From contig MJGA01000037.1 in the NCBI GenBank assembly GCA_001910725.1, positions 1 to 64,000 of the forward strand: DNA of 64,000 nucleotides. Direction: 5' to 3'. Below are positions 12,561 through 22,913 of this stretch, piece by piece (within the stretch, counting starts at the first letter, position 1; each line of letters starts with the position of its first letter). The stretch is from Phanerodontia chrysosporium. Its lineage: Eukaryota > Basidiomycota > Agaricomycetes > Polyporales > Phanerochaetaceae. Both the position numbers and the translations under genes were made by a program. The notes beneath the pieces were generated by a model. That model worked only from the letters and a program-made list of their open reading frames with translations. It was not told the DNA's origin and made no database searches.

Positions 12561-13204
12561 GCGTCTCCCTCACAGGCCTAAACCCCCTGGAGCGGAGTTG
12601 TACCCGTTGAACGGTACAGCCAGCAGTTATAGAGTATTTTGTTGTACAGCGTCATTATTTAATGGATGCAGTGAGCGCCCGCCTTTGTGGCGTGGGCGCT
12701 TCGGTGATCGCCGTGATGGCCGCGCACGTGTCCCACGTGTTCGTCTCGTGGCTGCTAATAGCGTTTGTGATCATGTGATCTTCGGCCCAGGGCTGCGGTT
12801 AACTCTGGATTCGATGCGCATGTTAATAACCGGCCCGAATCCGGGTCGGCTCCGAACTGACTCCGCTAGGTTCGGGAGACTTTCGCCGGGGTGGCTGCGT
12901 GCCGGACTTCGTCCGGACACTTTGTGGCGTTGATCCGATCAGATCGAAATCTCGAGACTTCGAAAGGTGACTTTTCGGTAGTCCGCTGCTCGTTGGGGTG
13001 TTGTTGGCCCCTTCCGCATGACCTGTACATTCAAAACCTTCATACTTTCGCCGAGAAAGAGTCCCTTAAGGGGATTTGTTGCTCCCGACCTCGGGGAGAC
13101 GTTTCTCCGCGCCAATCGCATTACAGCTGACGAGCAACATTTCGCCTCTCGTCGGCCCGCCAGTCCCTTCGGGCCTGGCGGTTGCAAGGGGTATATATCC
13201 CAGT

Positions 13205-13277
13205 AGGAAACCGCTGATGAGTCTTCACGACGAAAGCTCAGCGCGACACGACTGTGTCGGCTGCCTTCGGTTTTCCT
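13205..13277 (+). ncRNA. Candidate type I hammerhead ribozyme
   Basis: The conserved core is complete: CTGATGA at 13214-13220 and GAAA at 13232-13235. Stem II is GTC/GAC (13221-13223 with 13229-13231) around a TTCAC loop. Stem III starts with A13235-T13266 and G13236-C13265 and continues after a small internal loop as CAGC/GCTG and CGACAC/GTGTCG with a GACT loop. Stem I pairs AGGAAACCG (13205-13213) with CGGTTTTCCT (13268-13277) with one bulge. The cleavage triplet is CTT, with the cut after 13267, which fits the NUH rule. The open ends are in stem I (type I), the form known from Penelope-like elements. The fold was made by eye; activity is inferred. Confidence 0.7.
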
Positions 13278-13321
13278 GTGAAGCATTCCGCGCTCGCCGC
13301 TCGCTACGCTCGCGTCTCGCG

Positions 13322-13337
13322 CCCCCCAAACCCTAAA
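13322..13337 (+). repeat. Telomere-like CCCTAA at the junction between retroelement and host gene
   Basis: The tract CCCAAACCCTAAAG sits exactly where the element's 3' region ends and the minus-strand exon of the truncated gene begins. Its orientation (CCCTAA just beyond the element's 3' end) is what addition to a G-rich telomeric 3' overhang would leave. Only about one and a half units are present. Confidence 0.5.
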
Positions 13338-13559
13338 GCCGTCAGCGTCGTAGATGTGAATTTGGTTGTTGTCCTCATCTGCGAGAGGGAGCGCGAGGAG
13401 GTCGTCGAGCTCTAGATGTTGGCGAACCTCGGGGTCCCAATGGGTGTACAGCTCTGGGTGATCTTGGTAGATCTCTTCGTCGGGGATGGCATGGTAGGTG
13501 TCGACGAAGTCGGCTCTGAGGGGAGGTGGCGGTTAGAACAGGTGATGGATTGGATGTAT

Positions 13560-13640
13560 GTATGGAGGAAAGTGGGAATAGAATGGCGTGTGGGGTGTAG
13601 GGGGTGGGGTGTGGGGTGTGGGGTGTGGGGTGTGGTAGTG
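13560..13640. repeat. GTGGGGT minisatellite in an intron
   Basis: Tandem GTGGGGTGTGGGGT-type units (about 7-8 bp) fill the intron of the truncated gene. On the gene strand the RNA would be a CCCCACAC tract just upstream of the acceptor. No function is evident. Confidence 0.75.
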
Positions 13641-13989
13641 GAATAACTGACCTGACATCGGTGGAGAGAGCGAGTGAGAGAAACTTGATGTTCTCGAACT
13701 TGTGGAGGGTCCGCCACTCTTGTGCGTAAGCTTCGAGTGTGTTGGGAGCAGTGCTGATGGGTTTGTTCTGACCGTAGCGAGAGCAGATGACCATAGGCTT
13801 GCGCTTCGCGAACCAGTCGCTGACGTTCTCGGGCAGTCTGTGTCGGAAGTCTTCATAGTCGTTGTTCCAGTGATCATGAAGTTTGACGACAGCATCAAGC
13901 TGTAGGGTTCGACCGCCCTCACTGGAGGAAATATTTATGTCAGTGAAATAGTGCTGGAGACGGAGGTGAAGAGAGTTCAGGGGAGGGGC

Positions 13990-14230
13990 TCCCCGATCGC
14001 TGTTCGAGCAGCGGTCGGTGAAAGTGGCACGGAGGACGCCACGTTGAAACGAGGTGGGTGACTCCGACGGCTGCTCGAGCAGCGATCGGGGCATCGACGA
14101 CGACGAGGGGTCGAGGGACGAGAATGAGGGGGTAACTCCGACCGCTGCTCGAGCAGCGATCGGGGTGTCGGCGACGACGAGGGGTCGAGGGACCGAGTTG
14201 CACCGATCGCTGCTCGAAGAGCGATCGGGG
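13990..14230. repeat. Family-2 palindromes, cluster A (4 copies, intronic)
   Basis: Copies lie at about 13993-14018, 14063-14090, 14138-14164 and 14203-14228. The consensus arm is CCGATCGCTGCTC followed by its own reverse complement, with up to two more C/G pairs outside. All four lie within the intron of the truncated gene, 67-75 bp apart. Confidence 0.85.
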
Positions 14231-15265
14231 TTCGCGATGACTGGGCATGAAGTGGCTGACAATGTCAACGTCATCATGAGGCCGCAAGAGCAGCAGGGGA
14301 AAGGGACGACGACAATGGCAAAGACAAAGACAAGGACAATGTACTCACAGGATGTTGGTTATTTCCTTGAGAGAATCGAAGGAGGGATCGTCCAGGTTCC
14401 AATACATCTCATCGCTACAAGTAACGTCTGAGATTCCGTGCTTGCGCATAACGAAAGCGAGCCAGATGCATGCGTAGTACCAGTGTATATGTGAGAGCCT
14501 GGGATCGCCAAAGATGGTGCCTGGAGGTTTGTACTCGATTTGGGGGTCGTCGCGAAAGAAGTCGTTAGGAGCGAAGACGAGCCAGAGATCCTCGTCGTTT
14601 GCGGTGCCGATGTAAAGCATGGAGCCGACGGGGTCGAAGCCGAGCATGGCATGCTTGTTTGCGAAGAAGCGAGCACGGGTGATGAACAGCTTCCAACACC
14701 AATGAAGTCCGGCGATAGTGTTTGGAATAACTGCGCCGAAGCCGGGCTGACGAGGGACGCAGAATTTGAAGTCCATGGTGCCAGACGACATATCGAGAGC
14801 GATGGAAGCATGGCTCGCGGGGCGGATGTAGTGATCGTCGATGACGACCTTGTGGCGTGAGGTGAGGAGGCGTATCTTGTCAGATACGGTGCCCTTTTTT
14901 TAGATGTAACGGAGCTTGGATAGAAGTACTTCTTTGCGACGGGAGTCATGGAAGTCGCGATCGTCGTGCGAGCGATCGTACAAACGCAAGAAGTTGTTGA
15001 CGTCGTTCTGAGGGACGGCGTCGTTTGCGAGAAAGGCGAAGGGAGGTGCAGCGAGGTCGACCTCTACTTCATTGACAGGACGAGAAGAGCTATGAATGAG
15101 GAAGTCGATTGGACAGAGTTAGCGATGGATGTCGAAGAGCATAGAGAGAAGAACGTACGGATCTGCAAGCATGGCGTCCATTGCGAGCGCCTGCTGGACT
15201 TGGGATGAGCGTCGATCAGGAGCGAGTTGCCTGTGGGTCACAGAGGTGGGTTTGACAGGAGGCAT

Positions 15266-15831
15266 ATTGTGTTGTGTCGTCTGCGCAAGGAAGAGATGTG
15301 CGATTTCAAAGGAGGTGATGAGAGGGAGGAGGGGAGGGGGGGGTGCGCGCCGGTGAAATGACTTTGGCAAGGATTAAAAACCGGAAAATTGCTGCGCGAT
15401 AATCCGTTGATGACTGGGAAAAACATGTAAACGGAGCGATATCGATTGATGTGACTCGATATGGTTGTAAGCGAGGTGTAAAACGCATTAGTGTGGTGTA
15501 CCTCATGTCATGGGGGAGGGGAGGGTGGGAACGGAAGAGAGGGAGCGGAGACACAGACCGGTGCTATATCTAAAGGCCCAGGGAGGACGTTGCGAATTTG
15601 TGGGTAGTGGCTAAGGGAATGAAGTGGCTTACCTGAGCGTTGCGGAGACAGCACAAGTGTTTTGAGGGAGAAAAATGATGAGAAAGCGAGAATGAAATTA
15701 TACGATAGAAATAGTGCAGTAAAAGTACATGTAATCTATGGACGATGATGACGAACGTGCGATGTACTCATGGGACATGGAGGGCGGGGGACGGTGACGG
15801 TGACGGGCGGGAGTGGAGGGACGAGTGAAGT
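15266..15831. other. Intergenic between two minus-strand genes
   Basis: This is upstream DNA of the truncated gene and downstream DNA of the large gene. No palindrome of either family and no coding exon is seen. Confidence 0.4.
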
Positions 15832-18800
15832 TTACCGCCTCTGATGCTTGGTACGAGATGACGAGGGGCGAAGAGGTTCCATGGTGATCGGGGCGCGCGA
15901 CGCCCTCTGCCTCGTGGTTGGACCCGGTGGGAAGTCTTCGACGGGCGACGAGCGTGACTCTTCCTCCTCGTGGTGCATTTCGACATCGTCATCGTGTGAG
16001 GGTTGAGAGGTTTGTGCGAATGCAGGGGAGGTGGGTTGCGTGCGGGAGGGAGTGTGAGGTGAGGGAGCGGCGGGCGTCGATGATCTGGTGGCAGCGGAGG
16101 GGCGATGCGACATGGCGGGGGTGGGGCCTTGTGAGAAGGAGGGGGCCGACGATTGGGGCAGTTCGTCGAAACGCGCGGCGTCGAGCTCAAGTTCGCGCTG
16201 GGCAGCGTACTGGCGGTCGAACTCTTCGGTTGGGGGCGGGACGAACAACTCTTGGCCATGGCGAGGGTAGCGTCTGGGCTGTGAGGGCGGAGGGGGATGG
16301 AGCGATGACTCGGGTGCGGGAGGTGCGAGGGACGATGAACGGCGAGTGGGCGGAAGGGACGACAGACTGGACTCCGAGCTCGTGCGACTGTGGCGGACGA
16401 CGCCAGGGAATGACGGGGTTGCATCAGTGATCGACGAGGACGGGGGCTGTGACGGGGGCAACGTGAGCTGTGACGAAGCAGCGATGTCGGCAGGGTTGTC
16501 GTATGCGAGCGATTGGTCGGGCTCTGGGGAAGGAGACTGCGAGCCTTCAGGAGCTGATGGTCTGCCATCGCTATCGGAGCCGCTGCCGTCCTGGTCATGG
16601 TCCTGGTGCTCGTCCTCGTCCTCGGTATCGCCGTGGACGTCGGGGTCGTCGTGCTCGTCATTGGCATGAGGGTCGAGGAGCACCTCCCTCTCCTCCTCGG
16701 AGTTGAGCATGTCTACGTCATCTGGTGAATGGAAGCAATTAGTCTACAATACGTGAAGACGAGAAGAGTGCACATTCCCGATGGCTGTTCGAGTAGCGAT
16801 CGGGGAAACGTTGGTTCTCGACAGAAGATTGAGAACTCGTACGTTATCCGATCGCTGCTCGAGGAGCAGTCGGGAAAGGAGTACACAATCCGACCGCTGT
16901 TCGAGGAGCGATCGGATAAAGCCTACGCAACCCGATCGCTCTTCGAACAGCGGTCGGGAAAGACGTATGCAACATCCGATCGCTGCTCGAAGAGCAGTCA
17001 GGGACGGCGCACACCACCCGATCGCTCTTCGAAGAGCAGTCGGGGAAGCTGGAAGCACCCGATCGCTCTTCGAACAGCGGTCGGGGCTAGCGTGCAGCAC
17101 CTGATCGCTGCTCGAGCAGCGATCGAAGGAGGGGTACATCGAAGCGGGCGAACTCACCAGAGACATTTCGCGCCGCGACCTGCTCCTGTCCCCTTCGACG
17201 TGAGAGCCGCTTCTCCCTGCGCAGCTGGCGTTCCCGTTCTTGAGCCTCAGCCCGACGATGGAGATCGTCTTGCGTAGCTTGAGACGCAGCCGCAGCGTGC
17301 ATCAGAGCCAACTCCTTTCCCTTCTTCTTCGCGAGTGCCTCGGCGACGTACTGCCGCAGCTCGGGGTCGTCCGAAAGCTCGTCGTCGGACTCGGAGACTC
17401 CCTCGTCAGAGGTGGGCAGCTCGCTGCTCGACCCATCGTCAGCGTATTCATCCGAGGAGCCCGAGCCCCAGTCTTCACCGGGCATGGTGTACTGCGCCGT
17501 TTTTGACGCAGCTCGCCGAGGGCGGGGCTTGGGCTTGGAAGGGGAGGTCGACGCAAGATTGGTCGAAGGCTCCTCGGCCTCGTCCATCTCGACGTCTTCG
17601 TCCACGGCCGAGACCTCACCCTCGTCGTGGCGGGCCTTCTTCTTCACAGGTGACCGAACCACGGAACCACTCCTCGCCAACCTCGTCGAGGGGGTCTCGC
17701 CGGTGGAACCGCTCTGCGGCGAAGACGTCACGTTGTGTTTCCGCTTCTTGGGCGTCGAGGGAGCTGCTTCCGGAGACGTCGTTGCCGCAACTTCCTGAGC
17801 TGAGGGTGGGGTATACGTGCGCTTTTGACCGACATAGACCTCGAACGACTTGGGTACGATGACGAGCTCGTCGTTGTCGATCTCGATCGCGTCCGAAGTC
17901 GCGCCCTTGCCAGCCGAGCCTGATCCCGAGTTGGCCGGAGGCGTCCTCGTCAACGGAACGCGAGGTGGGCCATCTGGATCAAAGGAGGTCAGCGCGTTGA
18001 GGTTCCAGGGTGATGCCTTGTCGTAGTCAACCACGGTTCGAATCCCTTCGGTCGGCAGCGGATACATGTTCCAGTACTTCGACGGGTCGAAGTACCGTTC
18101 CTCCTCGAGCCTCTTCTCGAGCACTTCGCGCGTCTCCCTCTCCGGGTGCTGGTTCCGCAACTGGAGCCTGATCTTCTCGATCTCGTACTTGTGCTGCATG
18201 TTACCCATGAGTGCCTGTACGAAGGGTGAGCAAGTAACGCGGCGAGACGGCTTCAGGATTCTCACCGTGAGGAATCCTTGCGCAGCGAAGAAGACGGACT
18301 GTGAGACGGACCCAGGCATGACCTGAGAGGTCTCGGGGTTGAATGCCGACGCAGATGCGAGCCCAAGGGCCTTGAGAATGGGCGCGAGGACTTTCTGCTT
18401 CTCGCTGGCGATCGTCGCGCGGCGGACAAGCCAGAACTTCGTGTCGCTTGCGGATGGCGCGCACCAATCGTAATCGGCGTCGTTCAAAGTGACGCGGTAT
18501 CCGTCTGGCCACTGCCATTCGCGCTGACTGACGAGGAGGAGTTGGTCGCGTGTGAGGGATGGGCGGCAGTACTTGTCGAGCACGTCCTGGAGGATGTCGC
18601 GGGTCTTGCGGAAAACGATCATGTCCTTGATTTTCGAGAGCACGACCGTCCAGTATGCGTATTCGAAGTGCAGGGCGATGAGAAGGTCACGGACGATGAC
18701 GTGCGTTGAGTTGCTGCCGATGGCGGGATAGTTGTAGTGAATGCGCAGCAGCCACTGCGCGGGGATGGATGAGGGAACGTTTTCGCGGAGGTGGGAGTCT

Positions 18801-21800
18801 TTCCAACGACGCTCTGTCGTCTTGCCTACGACGAATGAGTCGATGATGGGCTTGCAGAACTGGAGGTCGTCGACGATATTCTGAACTACCTCGAGGAGGG
18901 GGAAGTTAGTCGGGTTCAGCCATTCGCGGTAGGGAGAAATGTCGACGAAACCGGAGTCGGCAACGGGAGCGGGGTCCTTGTCCTTGTCCTTGCCCTTGCC
19001 CTTGCCCGTGCCCTTGCTTTTTCCGGCCTTGACTTCCTTGCCCTTGCCCTTGGCCTTGGCCTTGCCCTTGCCCTTGACGCCCTTGCTGACGTCTGTCTCG
19101 ACGGGTTCATCCAAGACTGTCGCACGTGCCTTGCCCTTCGCACGCGAGGTGGACGGCCTCGGCCCCCTGGTCGCAGTGGTCTTTTTGGGCCTGGATTTGA
19201 GCGCGGACTTCTTCTGCTTCTGCTTGTGGGCGGGCTCCTCGTCGCTGTCGTCGTCGTCTTCATCCATGTCGTTCTCGTCCTTCTCGGTGGTATCGTGTTC
19301 GTCCAGCGCATCGTCATCATCGTTCTCGTCGTCGCGGTCGTCGTCACCCTCGTCGTCGTTGTCGTTGTCGTTGTCGCCGTCGTCGTTGTCATCGTCGCTG
19401 GGATCGATCTCGTCGCCGTCGTCGAAGTCCTCGCCGTTGTCGGCTACGATGGCATCTGTGCCAGGGACGTAGTCGGCATCCGGGTCGACGACGTCTTTGT
19501 CGGGAACGATTCCGAGATCTTCTACCTTCGAGGCGCCTCGTTTGTTGATGCCGAAGAGAGTTTTGATGGCCTTCATATATTTCTGGTTCTGGAGGGAGGT
19601 ATCGGCGCGACGGCGGGCGTACAACTGTTTGGCTTCGTTGAGGTCGATGTGGGGGCTGAGAGTCCAACGATCCATGAGGACATTGACCTGGACCTTCCTG
19701 TCGACGAGACGCGGTGGCATCTTGTCTGCCAAGAAGGTGAGCTCGTACAAGGTGACGGGGCAGGCGTTGAATAGCGTCCAGAGTAGCTGGGAACATGAAG
19801 TCAGCCGTTGTACGGTATGACGGATTATGTACAAACCTCTTTCCGAGCGCGTTCGTCTGACCCAAACTCGATGCCGCTATTGGGATTCATGAGCGCGCGT
19901 CGGGCAGCATCCGAGACATCGCGGGCGACGAGAGGTGAGCTGTTGGACTTCCTGACGAGGGTGGGGATACTGGGGTCAATCATCGAACACGCCTGTGGGA
20001 CATTGATTAGTGTTGGGTCGAGGTAGACTGAGGATTGTGCATAGTAAGTGAGCTCCCCGACCGCTCCTCGAGGAGCGGTCGGGGCGAGGTGTAGGTGCTC
20101 GAGGAGCTGTCGGGGAACGAGTACGCATGCCTCGCCCCGACCGCTGCTCGAGGAGCTGTCGGGGAAATGAGCACCTGCACCTCGCCCCGACCGCTGTTCG
20201 AAGAGCTGTCGGGGAACGAGCACAGTGCCTCGCCCCGACCGCTGCTCGAAGAGCGGTCGGGGAACGAGCACGCACGCCTCGCCCCGACCGCTGCTCGAGG
20301 AGCGGTCGGGGAACGAGTACGCACGCCTCGCCCCGACCGCTGCTCGAGGAGCGGTCGGGGAACGAGTACGCATGCCTCGCCCCGACCGCTGCTCGAGGAG
20401 CGGTCGGGAACGAGTACGCATGCCTCGCCCCGACCGCTGCTCGAAGACCGGTCGGGAAACGAGCACCTGTGCCTCGCCCCGACCGCTGCTCGAGCAGCGG
20501 TCGGGGAAGGACAATGTGTGGTGAACGTGGATACGAAGTGTCGAGCAGTACTCACCATCGCGATACCGCTTTGGCTCAGATCGAGCCGACGCATCAAGTC
20601 CTGGATGAAGCTGTACGACGGCAGAGGCATACGCGGCACGTAGCTTTCGGGAAACCCAGCCAGCGTCGTGAAGACGTGAACCTTCGCCGCGACCTGTCGC
20701 CACAAAGCCTTCTGCGACTCCAAGTATCGCGTTTCCTTCTTGCCGAACCTCTCGACCACCTTCTCAATCTTGTCCAACAGCGTGTTCCGGTAGTGATCCA
20801 TCGCCTTCATCACCATCTTCTCCTCGCCCAGCGATTGACTTCCATCCGCCGTCAGCGCCATAATCGCGTCGCTCGGCTCGCCGTCCGATGTACGAGGGAA
20901 CGCCTCCAGGTACGCCTCGTCGATCACCGGCAGCAGGTCCTCGAGGATGTCGTACGACGGCTTCTGGCGAGGGTTCCCCAGGTACCGCAGCCAGCATCCA
21001 CGCTGCTCCTCCTCGTTCTGCTTCAACGCCTTCTCGTCCAGCGTGTCGCTCTTCTCGACGAGGCTCTGCACCCACGTCCTCACCTCCTGCTGCGAGCCGC
21101 ACTCCGCCACCATTCGCCCCATAGCGTCCATCCGCTCCCATAGCGTGTCGACTATTTCCGATGTAATCTGCCCGCACAAATACATTATCTCAGTTCGTTC
21201 GCACGAAAAGAAAAAATTCCCAAACTCACCTCTCCAGACGTTCCAAGCAGATGCGCGAACAACTCCGGGACCTTCCACAGCGGATGCCGAGCCAGCGCAC
21301 GGCGTCCACGCACCACACGGATCAAGAACGCGACCGCATGCTCGCAACGTACCAGGCCTATGACAGGGCCTGGTTTATTGCCAGCCCTGTCGTTCGCCTT
21401 CTGCTTCAGCGTGTCCATGACGCCCCGCGCCTTCGTGTTCCTCTCCTTCATTGCGGCCTCCGTCTCCTTCACCCGCGCTGCTTCAGCTGCCGCGACTGCC
21501 TCGTTCGCAGCAGTCTTCGCCTCCGAAGCCTCGACCTTCGCCGTCGCGAGCTCCTGCTTCAACGCCGACACGTCTTGCCTTGCCTTCGACGCGGCCTTGA
21601 TCTTCGCCTCGAGTGTCTTCACCTCCTCCATCGCAAGCCGCGCCCTCTCCTTGAGCCGATTGCTTTCTTGGACCGCGTGCGGCACACCCTCCAGTTCGCT
21701 TGCCGCAGTAGCCATCGCCGCCGCCGCCGCCGCCTCGCCGTCCTCGCCTTCGCCGTAGATGTAGCGGTCCCGCATCTGCGCCACCTGTACCATCAGCATG

Positions 21801-22913
21801 TCCAAGAACTCCTCGTTCGATTCCACATATTTGGGGTCCGCCTCGTTCCTTGCCATAGCGTACAAATCGTCCATAGCCAATAAATCTGTTGCGCACAATT
21901 TTCAGCTCCCTCGAGACGCGTTCCACTCGAGCCTCGCACTCACCAGCGTCATACAAAGCCACAGTCCAGAGACCGCCATCCTTCCGGATCCTCTCCCACT
22001 TCGCCATCGACATGAGCAGTTTGTCTCTCTCCTCCTCCAGGAAGATCTTGCGCCGTGCCGACGGCTGCTCCGCGCCGATCTTCTCGCTCGCGAGGTCTTC
22101 TTTCAAGGCCTGGTCCTGAAGCGTCCCCAGATCGGCCTCGATCGTCGCGTAGCGTTGCATCGCCGCCGCGATCTGCGTCTCCGCAGTTTTGAGAACCGCA
22201 CGCAGCGCCGCTTGACGGTGCTGTCCGCCACAAGAGGGCAACATCTTGACGTCCTCCTTGACGAGCGACTCGACCGTCGGCCACTCTTCTTCGCTTGCCT
22301 CTGAGATCGACAGCTCGCGCAGTCGGTCGAGGTCCCGGCACTTGCTCAGCCGCTCGACCGCGTCGGGCTTCAGCTGCGTCTTGACGTGGACCGGAATCAG
22401 AATCACTGACGTCACGTCGCAGCGCCGGATGCCAGCCTCGATCATGCCGTTCTTGAGATTCTGCGTAGCCTGCTTCAGGAGCGCGCGCGTGTTGTAGATA
22501 CCGTGTTCGAGCTCGACCAACGCGCCTTCTGACAAGTTCATCCGCGCATGTCCGAGCAGTGCCTTCTTCGCCGCCTTGGACAACTGCTGCAGCCGCTCTG
22601 TGTGCGTCCTCTCCAGCTCGCTGTCTTTTTCTGGATCTCCGCGTCAACCTTTTGCTTCTGTTCATCACGTCAGCACTTCATTTTACCCTGCAGGGAACTC
22701 CCAACAGGAGTTCCCATGACGTATCAAGCGCACCGTAGTTTCGTCGATCGTCACGTTCTTGCCTTTTCCCTTCCCTTTTCCTTTGCCTTCCGATCCTCCA
22801 GGGCGATCTCCCGCCACGTTGCTGCCGCGCCCTGTCGCCGACGACCCGGCCTCAGGTGCAGCTGCGAGAGACGACCTCGCCTTCCGTGTACCAGATTTCG
22901 TTTTTTCAGACAT
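15832..22913 (-). CDS. Very large multi-exon gene, unknown nuclear-type protein
   Basis: Starting at ATG 22913 (MSEKTKSGTRKARSSL), I can join at least six coding blocks, roughly 1,900 residues. They are a basic GKGKGKGK start; a coiled-coil-rich region (LERTHTERLQQLSKAAKK, later KERARLAMEEVKTLEAKIK); a joint at GAC-GCT-G / AT-TTA across the intron at about 21890; a helical block (SEIVDTLWERMDAMGRMV); a block after the palindrome intron (DPSIPTLVRKSNSS); and a long exon with a D/E-rich stretch, KGKGKAKAKGKGK, a globular core (FWLVRRATIASEKQKV, YWNMYPLPTEGIRTVVDYD) and an acidic tail. The last exon is Ser/Pro-rich and ends at 15832. No known domain is recognised. The charged composition suggests a chromatin or nucleic-acid role, which is inference. 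The first splice near 22640-22740 is unresolved. Confidence 0.65.
16775..17130. repeat. Family-2 palindromes, cluster B (8 copies, intronic)
   Basis: Eight copies lie near 16777, 16848, 16890, 16938, 16976, 17017, 17056 and 17099, spaced 40-70 bp. They fill the last intron of the large gene. Arms are less perfect than in other clusters (GATCGCTCTTC, GACCGCTGTTC and similar), but the central TTCGAA or CTCGAG symmetry is kept in most. Confidence 0.85.
20055..20506. repeat. Family-2 palindromes, cluster C: 49-bp tandem array (about 10 units, intronic)
   Basis: Each unit is a 29-30 bp palindrome with arms CCCCGACCGCTGCTC, followed by a 19-bp linker AACGAGTACGCATGCCTCG or a variant. Units begin near 20055, 20094 (partial), 20137, 20185, 20234, 20282, 20331, 20380, 20427 and 20476. 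In this cluster both arms carry GACCGC/GCGGTC, unlike GATCGC/GCGATC elsewhere, so changes in the two arms match. The array occupies about 85 percent of one intron of the large gene. Confidence 0.9.
22693..22715. repeat. Isolated perfect hairpin, 9-bp arms
   Basis: GGGAACTCC and GGAGTTCCC flank a CAACA loop. It lies in or beside the first intron of the large gene and is unrelated in sequence to the two palindrome families. Confidence 0.6.

Larger units (their letters stand above)
9940..13337 (+). mobile_element. Penelope-like retroelement, endonuclease-deficient (Coprina-like), with ribozyme and telomere-like junction
   Basis: The element comprises the reverse-transcriptase frame, a GC-rich 3' region full of small hairpins (12.6-13.3 kb), a hammerhead-like fold at 13205-13277, and CCCAAACCCTAAAG at 13322-13337. 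No GIY-YIG endonuclease follows the RT domain. Telomere-attached, endonuclease-less Penelope-like elements are known from rotifers (Athena) and basidiomycetes (Coprina), and hammerhead ribozymes are known in this superfamily. The 3' edge is set by the return of host coding sequence at about 13338. The 5' edge is uncertain; CATAACCCTAAACCC at 9948 is a candidate telomere-like boundary. Confidence 0.65.
13338..15265 (-). pseudogene. Truncated lineage-specific gene of unknown function
   Basis: Exons can be followed from ATG 15265 (MPPVKPTSVTHRQ) through an intron at about 15155, a long exon with FKFCVPRQPGFGAVIPNTI and the aromatic-rich IHWYYACIWLAFVMRK, a palindrome-bearing intron (about 13920-14340), an exon with HDHWNNDYEDFRHRLPENV, an intron rich in CCCCACAC repeats (about 13550-13650), and a last exon with HPELYTHWDPEVRQHLEL. 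That exon runs straight into the retroelement at 13337, so the 3' end is missing. A TAA at 14900-14902, beside a run of A, also breaks the long exon. No domain is recognised. I infer a host gene cut off at its 3' side. Confidence 0.6.

Noticed and set aside
13990..14290. Protein repeats such as RSLLEQRSG and PDRCSSSGRG in long frames
   Set aside because: These peptides appear on both strands wherever the palindrome occurs. They are translations of the repeat, lie between good splice sites and are not coding.
18025..18050. tRNA-like box GGTTCGAATCC
   Set aside because: It lies in a coding exon of the large gene and no acceptor stem or A box surrounds it.
19226..19774. Long Val-rich plus-strand frame
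   Set aside because: It is the complement of the D/E- and K-rich coding region of the minus-strand gene.
20055..20506. CRISPR-like array (regular 29-30-bp repeats with 19-bp spacers)
   Set aside because: The host is a eukaryote, the array lies inside an intron, and the linkers are nearly identical to one another, unlike CRISPR spacers. It is a tandem satellite of a palindromic unit.
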